A stretch of 64,000 bases of DNA from RPQJ01 sp044226195 (GCA_044226195.1 JBGAHO010000017.1:10330-74329), one strand, 5' to 3'. Positions 39,041-50,691 are shown, numbered from the stretch's first letter. The notes: a model not told the origin generated them from the letters alone. Numbers and translations are program-made.

Positions 39041-39391
39041 TCAGAACTCGAGGCCCGCTTCACGCGCGGCCTCGGCCAGGGCCTTGATGCGCCCGTGATA
39101 CTTGAAACCCGAACGGTCGAAGGCGACCTTGGTGATGCCCTTGGCCTTCGCGCGCTCGGCGATCGCCTTGCCCACGGCCTTGGCCGCATCGACGTTGCCG
39201 GTGCCCTTGAGCCCGGCGGCCACGTCCTTCTGCACCGTCGAGGCGACGGCGATGACGCGCGACTGCGGGTCGAAGACCTGTGCGTAGATGTGCTGCGCGG
39301 TGCGGTGCACCGACAGGCGCACGGCCTTCAGCTCCTGGATCTTGGCGCGGCCCCGGCGGGCACGGCGCAGACGACTGACTTTCTTTTCCAT
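39041..39391 (-). CDS. rplR: 50S ribosomal protein L18
   Basis: A 116-residue L18 (E. coli 117) that binds 5S rRNA, with RLSVHRTAQHIYAQV and FDRSGFKYHGRIKALAEAAR. ATG 39389-39391 (MEKKVSRLRRARRG) is preferred to the GTG nine bases upstream. Confidence 0.97.
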   Translation of the reverse strand: MEKKVSRLRRARRGRAKIQELKAVRLSVHRTAQHIYAQVFDPQSRVIAVASTVQKDVAAGLKGTGNVDAAKAVGKAIAERAKAKGITKVAFDRSGFKYHGRIKALAEAAREAGLEF

Positions 39392-39402
39392 GTGCGCCAC
39401 CC

Positions 39403-39936
39403 TTACTTCTTCTTCGTTTCCTTGAGCTCGATGTGCTCACCGGAATAACGAACGCCCTTGCCCTTGTAGGGCTCCGGGGACCGATACGCGCGGATCTCGG
39501 CGGCCACCTGGCCGACCTGCTGCTTGTCCGCCCCCTTCACGAGGATCTCCGTCTGCGACGGGGTCTCGATCGTGATGCCTTCCGGCACGTCGTACTCGAC
39601 CGGGTGCGAGAAGCCGAGCGTGAGGTTCAGCTTCTTGCCGGCCGCGGCGGCGCGGTAGCCGACGCCGACGAGCTCGAGCTTCTTCTCGTAGCCCTTCGAC
39701 ACGCCGGTGACGAAATTGGCGAGGTGGGAGCGCAGCGAACCCGCGTGCATCAGGTTCTCCTTGCTGCGCTCGGCCACTTCGACGCGCACGCTCTGGCCTT
39801 CCTGCACCAGGGAGAGGCCCTTGCGCAGCGGCAGCTTGAGCGCGCCCTTGGCGCCCTTCACGGTGACGGTGCTGCCGTCGACCGTGGCGGTCACACCCTG
39901 CGGCAGGGCGACCGGATTTCTTGCGACTCGCGACAT
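39403..39936 (-). CDS. rplF: 50S ribosomal protein L6
   Basis: A 177-residue L6, the same length as E. coli. The C-terminal YRSPEPYKGKGVRYSGE is the family signature. It lies near the factor-binding site. Confidence 0.98.
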   Translation of the reverse strand: MSRVARNPVALPQGVTATVDGSTVTVKGAKGALKLPLRKGLSLVQEGQSVRVEVAERSKENLMHAGSLRSHLANFVTGVSKGYEKKLELVGVGYRAAAAGKKLNLTLGFSHPVEYDVPEGITIETPSQTEILVKGADKQQVGQVAAEIRAYRSPEPYKGKGVRYSGEHIELKETKKK

Positions 39937-39959
39937 GTTCTGCTCCTGACTGCCGCGGC

Positions 39960-40355
39960 TTACGACACGATGCAGAGGACTTCGCCGCCGTGGCCGGCAG
40001 CGCGCGCCTCGCGATCGGTCATCAGCCCGCGGGAGGTCGAGATGATGGCGACGCCCATGCCGCCGAGGACCTTGGGCAGGTCGTCCTTGGCCTTGTAGAC
40101 GCGCAGGCCGGGGCGGCTCACGCGCTCCAGGCGCTCGATGACCGGGCGGCCCTGGTAGTACTTCAGGCGCACGGTGACCGTGGGCTTCGCGCCTTCACGC
40201 GCCACCACGAAGTCCTCGATGTAGCCCTCGTCCTTCAGCACCTTCGCCAGCGCCAGCTTCAGGCGCGACGCCGGGATGGCGACCTCGGCCTTGCCGGCGC
40301 GCTGGCCGTTGCGGATGCGGGTCAGGAAGTCCGCGATGGGATCCGTCATGCTCAT
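39960..40355 (-). CDS. rpsH: 30S ribosomal protein S8
   Basis: A 131-residue S8 (E. coli 130): MSMTDPIADFLTRIRNGQ and ISTSRGLMTDREARAAGHGG. In E. coli S8 represses the spc operon by binding near rplE; a matching structure was not checked here. Confidence 0.98.
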   Translation of the reverse strand: MSMTDPIADFLTRIRNGQRAGKAEVAIPASRLKLALAKVLKDEGYIEDFVVAREGAKPTVTVRLKYYQGRPVIERLERVSRPGLRVYKAKDDLPKVLGGMGVAIISTSRGLMTDREARAAGHGGEVLCIVS

Positions 40356-40376
40356 GCTGTTGCTCCAGTGCCCGGC

Positions 40377-40682
40377 TTACCAGCTGGCCTTGCCGAGGCC
40401 GGGGATGTCGCCGCGCATCGTCGCCTCGCGCAGCTTCTGGCGACCGAGTCCGAACTTGCGGTACGTGCCACGCGAACGGCCGGTGATGGCGCAGCGGTTG
40501 CGCTTGCGCGAGGCCGAGGAATCCCGCGGCAGGGAAGCCAGCTTGCGCTGCGCCTCCTCGCGCTCCGCGTCCGTCGACTTCGGGCTGCGGATGGTTTCCT
40601 TGAGCTTGGCGCGCTTGGCCGCGTGCTTCGCCGAGAGCTTGGCGCGGCGCTTCTCGCGCTCGATCATGCTGGTCTTCGCCAT
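40377..40682 (-). CDS. rpsN: 30S ribosomal protein S14 (zinc-free form)
   Basis: A 101-residue S14, the same length as E. coli, with LPRDSSASRKRNRCAITGR and RGTYRKFGLGRQKLRE. It lacks the CxxC zinc motifs, so it is the long zinc-independent type. Confidence 0.98.
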   Translation of the reverse strand: MAKTSMIEREKRRAKLSAKHAAKRAKLKETIRSPKSTDAEREEAQRKLASLPRDSSASRKRNRCAITGRSRGTYRKFGLGRQKLREATMRGDIPGLGKASW

Positions 40683-40692
40683 TTGCCGGTCC

Positions 40693-41232
40693 TTACTTGC
40701 GGAACGGGAAGTTGAAGGATTCGAGCAGCGCCCGGCCTTCCCGGTCGTCGCGTGCCGTGGTGGTGATCGTGATGTCCATGCCCCGGATCGCGTCGATCTG
40801 GTCGTAGGCGATCTCGGGGAAGATGATCTGTTCCTTGACGCCGAGCGTGTAGTTGCCGCGGCCGTCGAACGCCCGCGAGGACACGCCGCGGAAGTCGCGG
40901 ATGCGCGGCATCGCCACGTTGATCAGGCGGTCGAGGAACTCGTACATGCGGGCACCGCGCAGCGTGACGCGCGCGCCGACCGGCACGCCCGCGCGCAGCT
41001 TGAACGCCGCGATCGCCTTGCGCGCCTTGGTCACGACCGGCTTCTGGCCGGTGAGCGCGGTGAGGTCGTTCACGGCGCCCTCCATGGCCTTCTTGTCGGC
41101 CACGGCTTCGCCCACGCCCATGTTCACCGTGATCTTGGTGATGCGCGGCACCTGCATGGGATTGGCGGCGCCGAGCGTCTTCATCAGCTCGGGCACGACC
41201 TTGTCCCGGTAATACGTCTGCAGTCTGGCCAT
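40693..41232 (-). CDS. rplE: 50S ribosomal protein L5
   Basis: A 179-residue L5, the same length as E. coli, binding 5S rRNA and contacting P-site tRNA. VGEAVADKKAMEGAVNDL and GNYTLGVKEQIIFPEI are diagnostic. Confidence 0.98.
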   Translation of the reverse strand: MARLQTYYRDKVVPELMKTLGAANPMQVPRITKITVNMGVGEAVADKKAMEGAVNDLTALTGQKPVVTKARKAIAAFKLRAGVPVGARVTLRGARMYEFLDRLINVAMPRIRDFRGVSSRAFDGRGNYTLGVKEQIIFPEIAYDQIDAIRGMDITITTTARDDREGRALLESFNFPFRK

Positions 41233-41247
41233 CTCAGGCGACCTCTA

Positions 41248-41562
41248 TCAGGCGTCCACGACTTCGTCGTTGGACTTGAAGTAGCGCACGCGCCGGCCGT
41301 CGGCCAGGGTGCGGATCCCCACGCGGTCGCCCTTCTTCGCGACCGGGTTCCACAGCAGCACGTTCGAGAGGTGCAGGGGCGCCTCCTTCTCGACGATGCC
41401 GCCCTGGGTGCCCTTCTGCGGGTTGGGGCGCGTGTGGCGCTTGACCATGTTCACGTTCTCGACCAGCACCTTTTCACCCACGACGCGGATGACGGTGCCG
41501 CGCCGGCCCTTGTCGCGGCCGGTGATGACGACGACTTCGTCGCCCTTGCGGATCTTGTTCAT
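41248..41562 (-). CDS. rplX: 50S ribosomal protein L24
   Basis: A 104-residue L24, the same length as E. coli, with a KOW motif (IRKGDEVVVITGRDKGRRG). It starts 50S assembly. ATG 41560-41562; the upstream frame is a shadow of rplN. Confidence 0.97.
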   Translation of the reverse strand: MNKIRKGDEVVVITGRDKGRRGTVIRVVGEKVLVENVNMVKRHTRPNPQKGTQGGIVEKEAPLHLSNVLLWNPVAKKGDRVGIRTLADGRRVRYFKSNDEVVDA

Positions 41563-41591
41563 GCCCTGTTCCTCGATCTTTCGCGCTGCGC

Positions 41592-41960
41592 TCAGAGCAC
41601 TTCCGGCGCGAGCGAGATGATCTTCATGAACTGCGTCGTGCGCAGCTCGCGAGTGACCGGTCCGAAGATGCGGGTGCCGATCGGCTCGAGCTTGTTGGTG
41701 AGCAGCACCGCGGCATTGCCGTCGAAGCGGATCAGCGAGCCGTCCGGGCGGCGCACGCCGAACGCGGTGCGCACGACCACGGCGTCGTAGACCTCGCCCT
41801 TCTTGACCTTGCCACGCGGGATCGCGTCCTTGACGCTCACCTTGATGACGTCGCCGACGGTGGCGTAGCGGCGCTTCGAGCCGCCGAGCACCTTGATGCA
41901 CATGAGGCTGCGCGCGCCGCTGTTGTCGGCGGCCTGCAGCATGGTTCGCATCTGGATCAT
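41592..41960 (-). CDS. rplN: 50S ribosomal protein L14
   Basis: A 122-residue L14 (E. coli 123): MIQMRTMLQAADNSGARSLM and GSLIRFDGNAAVLL. It is the docking site of RsfS, also encoded in this window. First gene of the spc group, 22 bases after rpsQ. Confidence 0.98.
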   Translation of the reverse strand: MIQMRTMLQAADNSGARSLMCIKVLGGSKRRYATVGDVIKVSVKDAIPRGKVKKGEVYDAVVVRTAFGVRRPDGSLIRFDGNAAVLLTNKLEPIGTRIFGPVTRELRTTQFMKIISLAPEVL

Positions 41961-41982
41961 GTTGCTTCTCCTGGTGCCGGCG

Positions 41983-42261
41983 TCAGACCGCGGCCGCGCG
42001 CTTCACGACGCGCACCAGCTTCCACGCCTTGCGCGCCGACAGGCGGCGGCACTGCGCGATGTCCACGAGGTCGCCTTCCTTGCACTCGCCCTGCTCGTCG
42101 TGAGCCATGAGCTTGGTGGTGCGGCGCACGTACTTGCCGTAGCGACCGTGCTTCACCAGGCGCTCGACGGCGACCGTGATGGTCTTGGTCATCTTGTTGC
42201 TGACGACGGTGCCGGTCACGGTGCGCTCGGCACCTTCGGCGGCCTTGGCCTGCTCGCTCAT
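41983..42261 (-). CDS. rpsQ: 30S ribosomal protein S17
   Basis: A 92-residue S17 (E. coli 84): RTVTGTVVSNKMTKTITVAV and GDLVDIAQCRRLSARKAWKL. The N-terminal 10 residues are extra. ATG 42259-42261 overlaps the rpmC stop. Confidence 0.97.
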   Translation of the reverse strand: MSEQAKAAEGAERTVTGTVVSNKMTKTITVAVERLVKHGRYGKYVRRTTKLMAHDEQGECKEGDLVDIAQCRRLSARKAWKLVRVVKRAAAV

Positions 42262-42467
42262 TTCTTGGCTCCCGTAGTGGCCCGCGCCTGCTCGCCGAGC
42301 ACGGTCTTGATGCGCGCGATGTTCTGGCGCACCTTGCCGAACTGGTCGGCCTTGGCGACCTGACCGGACGCCTGCGCCATGCGCAGGTTGAACTGCTCGC
42401 GGCGCAGCTTGAGGAGCTCCTCGCGCAGCTCCGCCGAAGTCTTCGCCCTGATTTCCTTCGCTTTCAT
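42258..42467 (-). CDS. rpmC: 50S ribosomal protein L29
   Basis: A 69-residue L29 (E. coli 63): MKAKEIRAKTSAELREELL and the signature KVRQNIARIKTVL. It lies at the tunnel exit and helps bind SRP and trigger factor. It overlaps both neighbours: 1 base with rplP and 4 with rpsQ. Confidence 0.96.
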   Translation of the reverse strand: MKAKEIRAKTSAELREELLKLRREQFNLRMAQASGQVAKADQFGKVRQNIARIKTVLGEQARATTGAKK

Positions 42468-42880
42468 CAGCGCACCTGCCGCTTGACGAACATGGTCTCG
42501 ACCGAGAGCTTGCTCGCGGCCAGGCGGAACGCCTCGCGCGCGATGTCCTCGGTCACGCCTTCCATCTCGAAGAGCACCTTGCCGGGCTTGATGCGCGCGA
42601 CGTAGTACTCGACGTTGCCCTTGCCGGAGCCCATGCGGACTTCGAGGGGCTTCTTGCTGATCGGCACGTCCGGGAACACCCGGATCCACACCTGGCCGCC
42701 GCGCTTCACGTAGCGCGTCATGGCGCGGCGCGCCGCCTCGATCTCGCGGGCGGTCATGCGGGCGCGGCTCGTGGCCTTCAGGCCGAAGTCGCCGAACGCG
42801 ACGCTGCTGCCGCGCTGCGCGAGGCCCGAGTTGCGGCCCTTGAACTGCTTGCGATACTTGGTTCGCTTCGGTTGCATCAT
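42467..42880 (-). CDS. rplP: 50S ribosomal protein L16
   Basis: A 137-residue L16 (E. coli 136): QPKRTKYRKQFKGRN and RGGQVWIRVFPDVPISKKP. It organises the A site. Two ATG codons in a row start the frame; either could be used. Confidence 0.98.
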   Translation of the reverse strand: MMQPKRTKYRKQFKGRNSGLAQRGSSVAFGDFGLKATSRARMTAREIEAARRAMTRYVKRGGQVWIRVFPDVPISKKPLEVRMGSGKGNVEYYVARIKPGKVLFEMEGVTEDIAREAFRLAASKLSVETMFVKRQVR

Positions 42881-42910
42881 GGCGATGTTTCTCCTGCTCG
42901 CGGGCGGCGC

Positions 42911-43606
42911 TTACGCCGTCTGCTCCGCGGCCGGGGCAGCCTCGGCCTCGGCCGGGGCGCTCTCGTTGCGGTCGAACACTTCGCCCTTGAAGATCCAGAC
43001 CTTCACGCCGATCACGCCGTAGGTGGTGCGCGCCTCGGCGGTGCCGTAGTCGATGTCGGCGCGGAACGTGTGCAGCGGGATGCGGCCCTCGCGGGTCCAC
43101 TCCGTGCGGGCGATCTCCGAGCCGTTCAGGCGGCCCGAGAGGCGCACCTTCACGCCCAGCGCGCCGCTGCGCATGGTGTTCATCACCGCGCGCTTCATGG
43201 CGCGGCGGAACATGACGCGGCGCTCGACCTGCTGCGCGATGCCCTCGGCGACCAGCGTCGCGTCGAGCTCGGGCTTGCGGATCTCGGCGATGTTCAGGCG
43301 CACGTCGTTGACGCCCATGCCCATCAGCTTGGCCACCTCGCCGCGCAGGCGCTCGATGTCCTCGCCCTTCTTGCCGATCACCACGCCCGGGCGGGCCGTG
43401 TGGATCGTGATGTTGGCCTTGCGGGCCGCGCGCTCGATGTTGATGCGGCTGACCGACGCCTCGGCGAGCTTCTTCTTCAGGAACTCACGCACCTGCCAGT
43501 CCTGGAAGACGTAGGCGGGGAAGTTGCGCTTGTTCGCGTACCACGTCGACGTCCAGTCACGGGTGATGCCGAGACGAATGCCGACCGGATTGACCTTCTG
43601 ACCCAT
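42911..43606 (-). CDS. rpsC: 30S ribosomal protein S3
   Basis: A 231-residue S3 (E. coli 233) with a KH domain (RPGVVIGKKGEDIERLRGEV) and a conserved C-terminal domain, ending in an Ala/Glu/Pro tail. It lines the mRNA entry. ATG 43604-43606; the longer upstream frame is a shadow of rplV and rpsS. Confidence 0.98.
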   Translation of the reverse strand: MGQKVNPVGIRLGITRDWTSTWYANKRNFPAYVFQDWQVREFLKKKLAEASVSRINIERAARKANITIHTARPGVVIGKKGEDIERLRGEVAKLMGMGVNDVRLNIAEIRKPELDATLVAEGIAQQVERRVMFRRAMKRAVMNTMRSGALGVKVRLSGRLNGSEIARTEWTREGRIPLHTFRADIDYGTAEARTTYGVIGVKVWIFKGEVFDRNESAPAEAEAAPAAEQTA

Positions 43607-43620
43607 GAGACGCTGCTCCC

Positions 43621-43962
43621 TCAGTCCTGGCGGCCGTCGCCGACGAGGATCGTGATGTGGCTGTTGCGCTTGACGATGCGGTTGCCGCGGCCCTTGGCAC
43701 GGGCGTGGAACCGCTTGAACCGCGGCGCCTCGTTGATCTCGATGCGATCGACCTTGAGCGTGTCGATGTCCGCGTTGTGGTTGTTCTCGGCGTTGGCAAT
43801 GGCCGACTCGAGCACCTTGCAGACGATCTCGGCGCCCTTCTTCGGGGTGAAGCGCAGGGTGGCCAGCGCCTGGCCGACCGGCTTGCCGCGGACCATGTCC
43901 GCGACGAGGCGGCACTTCTGCGGGGAGATGCGCGCGTGTTTGAGCTTGGCTGCGACCTGCAT
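43621..43962 (-). CDS. rplV: 50S ribosomal protein L22
   Basis: A 113-residue L22 (E. coli 110) with the beta-hairpin that lines the exit tunnel (RFHARAKGRGNRIVKRNSHI). Three bases separate it from the rpsS stop. Confidence 0.98.
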   Translation of the reverse strand: MQVAAKLKHARISPQKCRLVADMVRGKPVGQALATLRFTPKKGAEIVCKVLESAIANAENNHNADIDTLKVDRIEINEAPRFKRFHARAKGRGNRIVKRNSHITILVGDGRQD

Positions 43963-43965
43963 GGC

Positions 43966-44244
43966 TTACTCCGCGGAGGCCTTCTTGTCGCCCGAGTGGC
44001 CGCGGAAGGTACGGGTGGGCGCGAACTCGCCCAGCTTGTGGCCGACCATGTTTTCCGAGACCAGCACGGGGACGTGCTGCTTGCCGTTGTGGACCGCGAT
44101 GGTGAGGCCGACCATGTCCGGGAGGATCATGGAGCGGCGCGACCACGTCTTGATCGGACGGCGGTCGTTCTTCTCCGCGGCGACCGTCACCTTCTTCGCG
44201 AGGTGCAGGTCGACGAACGGGCCTTTCTTGACTGAACGGGGCAC
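43966..44244 (-). CDS. rpsS: 30S ribosomal protein S19
   Basis: A 92-residue S19, the same length as E. coli: MPRSVKKGPFVDLHLAKKV and HKLGEFAPTRTFRGHSGDKK. It is part of the head and binds with S13. Confidence 0.98.
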   Translation of the reverse strand: MPRSVKKGPFVDLHLAKKVTVAAEKNDRRPIKTWSRRSMILPDMVGLTIAVHNGKQHVPVLVSENMVGHKLGEFAPTRTFRGHSGDKKASAE

Positions 44245-44262
44245 TGCTCGCTCCTCTCAGGC

Positions 44263-45087
44263 TCAGTTGCGGCGGCGGATGATGAGTCCGGCCGTGCGCT
44301 TGTTGGTGCGGGTCTTCTTGCCCTTGGTCTTCCAACCCCAGGGCGAGACGGGATGCGGGTTGCCCTGGCCGGACTTGCCCTCACCACCGCCGTGCGGGTG
44401 ATCGACCGGGTTCATCACCACGCCGCGCACCGTCGGGCGGATGCCGCGGTGACGGATGGCGCCGGCCTTGCCGTACACGATCAGGTTGTGCTCGTCGTTG
44501 CCGACCTCGCCGATGGTGGCGCGGCAGTCGACGTGCACCTTGCGCATCTCGGTGGAGCGCAGGCGGATCGTGGCGTACAGGCCTTCGCGCGCGACCAGCT
44601 GCACCGAGCTGCCGGCGCTGCGCGCGAGCTGCCCGCCGCGGCCCGGCTTCATCTCGACGTTGTGCACGAGCGAACCGATCGGGATGCTGCGCAGCGGCAG
44701 CGAGTTGCCCGGCTTGATCGGGGCCTCGGTGCCGGACTGCACGACGTCTCCGGCCACCACGCCCTTCGGGGCGAGGATGTAGCGGCGCTCGCCGTCGGCG
44801 TACAGCACCAGCGCGAGGTGCGCGGTGCGGTTCGGGTCGTACTCGAGTCGCTCGACCTTGCCCGGCACGCCGTCCTTGTCGCGCAGGAAATCGACCATGC
44901 GATAGCGCTGCCGGTGGCCGCCGCCCTTGTGACGGGTGGTGATGCGGCCCATGTTGTTGCGCGCACCGGTGCGCTTCTGGCTCGACGTGAGCGCATGCAC
45001 CGGCTCGCCCTTGTGCAGGTGCGAGCGGTCCGGCTTCACGACGAAGCGCCGGCCCGGCGACGTCGGTTTGGTCTTGATGAGAGCCAT
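44263..45087 (-). CDS. rplB: 50S ribosomal protein L2
   Basis: A 274-residue L2 (E. coli 273) with the conserved MNPVDHPHGGGEG region carrying the His important for peptidyl transferase activity, and SPWGWKTKGKKTRTNKRT near the end. It bridges to the 30S. Confidence 0.99.
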   Translation of the reverse strand: MALIKTKPTSPGRRFVVKPDRSHLHKGEPVHALTSSQKRTGARNNMGRITTRHKGGGHRQRYRMVDFLRDKDGVPGKVERLEYDPNRTAHLALVLYADGERRYILAPKGVVAGDVVQSGTEAPIKPGNSLPLRSIPIGSLVHNVEMKPGRGGQLARSAGSSVQLVAREGLYATIRLRSTEMRKVHVDCRATIGEVGNDEHNLIVYGKAGAIRHRGIRPTVRGVVMNPVDHPHGGGEGKSGQGNPHPVSPWGWKTKGKKTRTNKRTAGLIIRRRN

Positions 45088-45118
45088 GGTTACGCCTTTC
45101 GTCCGTTGTCCGCCGTCG

Positions 45119-45421
45119 TCACTTCTCGACGCCGGCGAAGTCGATCGTCTGGCCTGCCGCGAGCTGCACGTAGGCCTTCTTGGTGTCCGAGCGCTTGCCG
45201 ATGCGGCCGCCGAAACGCTTCACCTTGCCGGCGGCGTTCACGGTCTGCACCGAGTCGACCTTGACCTCGAACATGAGCTCGACCGCCGCCTTGATCTCGG
45301 GCTTGGTCGCATCGCGCAGCACGCGGAACACGACCTGGTTGCCCTGCTCGGCCACGCGCGCGGCCTTCTCCGAGACGTGCGGCGCGACCAGCACCTGCAT
45401 CAGTCGTTCCTTGCTGCTCAT
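45119..45421 (-). CDS. rplW: 50S ribosomal protein L23
   Basis: A 100-residue L23, the same length as E. coli, a docking site for trigger factor and SRP. VLVAPHVSEKAARVAEQGN and GKVKRFGGRIGKRSD are typical. ATG overlaps the rplD stop (ATGA). Confidence 0.98.
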   Translation of the reverse strand: MSSKERLMQVLVAPHVSEKAARVAEQGNQVVFRVLRDATKPEIKAAVELMFEVKVDSVQTVNAAGKVKRFGGRIGKRSDTKKAYVQLAAGQTIDFAGVEK

Positions 45422-46038
45422 GCCAGCTTCTCCTCGAGCATGCGGATGGCGCCCACGGTGGCGAGCACGTGCTCGTGGCGCAGCAGGCTCACCGGGTCGA
45501 CGGCCGAGACCGGCACCACGTCGACGCCGTGGAGGTTGCGCGCGGCGAGGTGCAGCTTCTCGTCGTAGGCCTCGACCAGGATCAGCGCGTTGGCGAGGCC
45601 CAGCTCCTTGAGCTTGCCGGCCAGCAGGCGGGTCTTCGGGGCCTCGAGGGCCAGCGACTCGACGACCGTGAGGCGCTCGAGGCGGGCCAGCTCGGACAGC
45701 AGCGCGGACAGCGCGCCGCGGTACATCTTGCGGTTGACCTTCTGCTCGAAGCTGCGCGGGCGCGCGGCGAACGCGCGGCCGCCGCCGACCCACAGCGGGC
45801 TGCGGATCGAACCGGCACGGGCCCGGCCGCCGCCCTTCTGCTTCCACGGCTTGATGCCGCCGCCGCGGACTTCGGCCTTGCTCAGCTGGCGCTTGGTGCC
45901 CGCGCGGCCGGCCGCCATGTAGGCGGTGACCACCTGGTGGACCAGCGACTCGTTGTACTCGCGGCCGAAGGTCTTCTCGGAGACTTCGATGCTGCCGGCG
46001 GCACTGCCGCCCGTATGGAGCTTTATGTGCGTTGCCAT
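45418..46038 (-). CDS. rplD: 50S ribosomal protein L4
   Basis: A 206-residue L4 (E. coli 201) with the tunnel loop KPWKQKGGGRARAGSIRSP. In E. coli L4 also represses its own operon through the S10 leader; the leader here lies before rplC (see 46750-46929). It follows rplC by 6 bases. Confidence 0.98.
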   Translation of the reverse strand: MATHIKLHTGGSAAGSIEVSEKTFGREYNESLVHQVVTAYMAAGRAGTKRQLSKAEVRGGGIKPWKQKGGGRARAGSIRSPLWVGGGRAFAARPRSFEQKVNRKMYRGALSALLSELARLERLTVVESLALEAPKTRLLAGKLKELGLANALILVEAYDEKLHLAARNLHGVDVVPVSAVDPVSLLRHEHVLATVGAIRMLEEKLA

Positions 46039-46044
46039 GGTGGG

Positions 46045-46749
46045 TTACTTCTTGCCCTGCTTGGCGGGAGTGACGGCCTTCGGCGCCAGCACCTTGCGCC
46101 TGGCGAGCCGCGCGGCCTTCACCGACGGACGCACGATGACCTCGCTGCCGGTCGCGCCCGGCACCGCGCCGTGGATCAGCAGCAGGTTGCGCGCGGCGTC
46201 GATCTCGACGACCTTGAGGTTCTCGGTGGTGACGCGGTCGGTGCCGAGGTGGCCCGACATGCGCTTGCCCGGGAACACGCGGCCCGGCGTCTGGCGCTGG
46301 CCGATCGAGCCCGGGGCGCGGTGGAACACCGAGGCGCCGTGCGAGGCGGGGCCGCCGCCGAAGTGATGGCGCTTGATGGTGCCGGCGAAGCCCTTGCCGA
46401 TGCTGGTGCCCGTCACGTCGACGACCTGGCCGGGCTTGAACAGGTCGACCTTCAGCTCGGCACCCGCGGCGAGGTCCGCGCCTTCGCCGTCGGCGAGGCG
46501 GAACTCCACGAGCGACTTGCCCGGGGCGACCTTGGCCTTGCCGTAATGGCCGGCGAGGGCACGGGAGAGGCTGGAGGGCTTGCGGGCCCCGTAGGTGACC
46601 TGCACGGCGCGGTAACCCTCGCCGTCGGCGGTCTTCACCTGGGTGACGCGGTTCGGCAGGGCCTCGATCACCGTCACCGGGATCGATTCGCCCGCGTCCG
46701 TGAAGACGCGCGTCATGCCGGCCTTGCGGCCAATCAGACCGATCGTCAT
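46045..46749 (-). CDS. rplC: 50S ribosomal protein L3 with basic tail
   Basis: A 234-residue L3 (E. coli 209). The core has MTIGLIGRKAGMTRVF, HHFGGGPASHGASVFHR and GSIGQRQTPGRVFPGKRMSG; the last 25 residues are a Lys/Ala/Arg-rich extension. ATG 46747-46749 is chosen because GAGG lies about 8 bases upstream. The gene is 222 bases from rpsJ, with a promoter in the gap. Confidence 0.97.
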   Translation of the reverse strand: MTIGLIGRKAGMTRVFTDAGESIPVTVIEALPNRVTQVKTADGEGYRAVQVTYGARKPSSLSRALAGHYGKAKVAPGKSLVEFRLADGEGADLAAGAELKVDLFKPGQVVDVTGTSIGKGFAGTIKRHHFGGGPASHGASVFHRAPGSIGQRQTPGRVFPGKRMSGHLGTDRVTTENLKVVEIDAARNLLLIHGAVPGATGSEVIVRPSVKAARLARRKVLAPKAVTPAKQGKK

Positions 46750-46929
46750 CTGTTTGTCCTCATGCACCGCCGTGGCTGCGATTGGCCACGGCTGAAAAAG
46801 CCACCATCCCGGCCGCCGGGACCCCCGGGGCAGGAACTCGTCAAGGAAGGCTGAGTGGTGCAGCGACCGTCAGGGGCTGCGCCGCTCGAGCGGTACCGGC
46901 AAAGCCGGCCAGGCCTCGGCGAGAAAGAG
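46750..46929 (-). promoter_or_regulatory. Structured leader before rplC
   Basis: The stretch between a predicted start near 46929 and rplC can fold into several hairpins: TCCCGG/CCGGGA (46807-46821), with TTTTT at 46795-46799 shortly after it on the minus strand; and GCCGTGGC/GCCACGGC (46769-46792) just before the rplC Shine-Dalgarno. A 180-base leader here resembles in size the E. coli S10 leader that L4 regulates, but no L4 site was verified. Confidence 0.4.
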
Positions 46930-46935
46930 CCGCCA

Positions 46936-46963
46936 ATTATAGCGGCTCGTTTGAACCTTGCAA
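46936..46963 (-). promoter_or_regulatory. Sigma70 promoter between rpsJ and rplC
   Basis: Minus-strand TTGCAA (46958-46963) and TATAAT (46936-46941) with a 16-base spacer. The -10 is a perfect consensus and the -35 differs at two positions. It would transcribe rplC and the rest of the S10 genes without rpsJ. Confidence 0.65.
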
Positions 46964-46971
46964 GCTCCGGA

Positions 46972-47283
46972 TCAGTTGAGCTTGATCTGGACGTCCACGC
47001 CGGCCGGCAGCTCGAGCTTCATCAGCGCGTCCACCGTCTTGTCGGTCGGGTTCAGGATGTCCATCAGGCGCTTGTGGGTGCGCATCTCGTACTGGTCGCG
47101 CGCGTCCTTGTCGGCGTGCGGGGCGATCAGCAGCGTGAAGCGCTCCATCTTGACCGGCAGCGGGACCGGGCCACGGACCGTGGCGCCGGTGCGCTTGGCC
47201 GTCTCGACGATCTCGCGGGCCGAGTTGTCGATCAGGCGGTGGTCGAAGGCCTTGAGGCGGATGCGGATGTTCTGGCGTGCCAT
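46972..47283 (-). CDS. rpsJ: 30S ribosomal protein S10 (NusE)
   Basis: A 103-residue S10, the same length as E. coli: IRIRLKAFDHRLIDNSA and GPVPLPVKMERFTLL. It also acts with NusB in antitermination. It lies 12 bases after tuf, so it is joined to the str operon rather than to rplC. Confidence 0.98.
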   Translation of the reverse strand: MARQNIRIRLKAFDHRLIDNSAREIVETAKRTGATVRGPVPLPVKMERFTLLIAPHADKDARDQYEMRTHKRLMDILNPTDKTVDALMKLELPAGVDVQIKLN

Positions 47284-47295
47284 GGTCGTACCGCC

Positions 47296-48486
<1,191 letters not shown>

Positions 48487-48525
48487 GACCGTTACCCTCT
48501 AACTAATGCCTGAATTCTGTTCGTA

Positions 48526-48559
48526 GAAAAATCGTGTGGCGGCGCCCGCGGGCGCCGCC
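48526..48559 (-). terminator. Terminator-like hairpin between fusA and tuf
   Basis: GGCGGCGCCC (48538-48547) and GGGCGCCGCC (48550-48559) form a perfect 10-bp palindrome. On the minus strand it is followed by ACACGA and then TTTTT (48527-48531). The T-tract is 6 bases from the stem, so it may be a partial terminator or processing site reducing read-through from fusA to tuf. Confidence 0.5.
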
Positions 48560-48564
48560 CTGGA

Positions 48565-50658
<2,094 letters not shown>

Positions 50659-50691
50659 GGTGTGGTTCCTCGGACGGTCGTCGGTCAGGCG

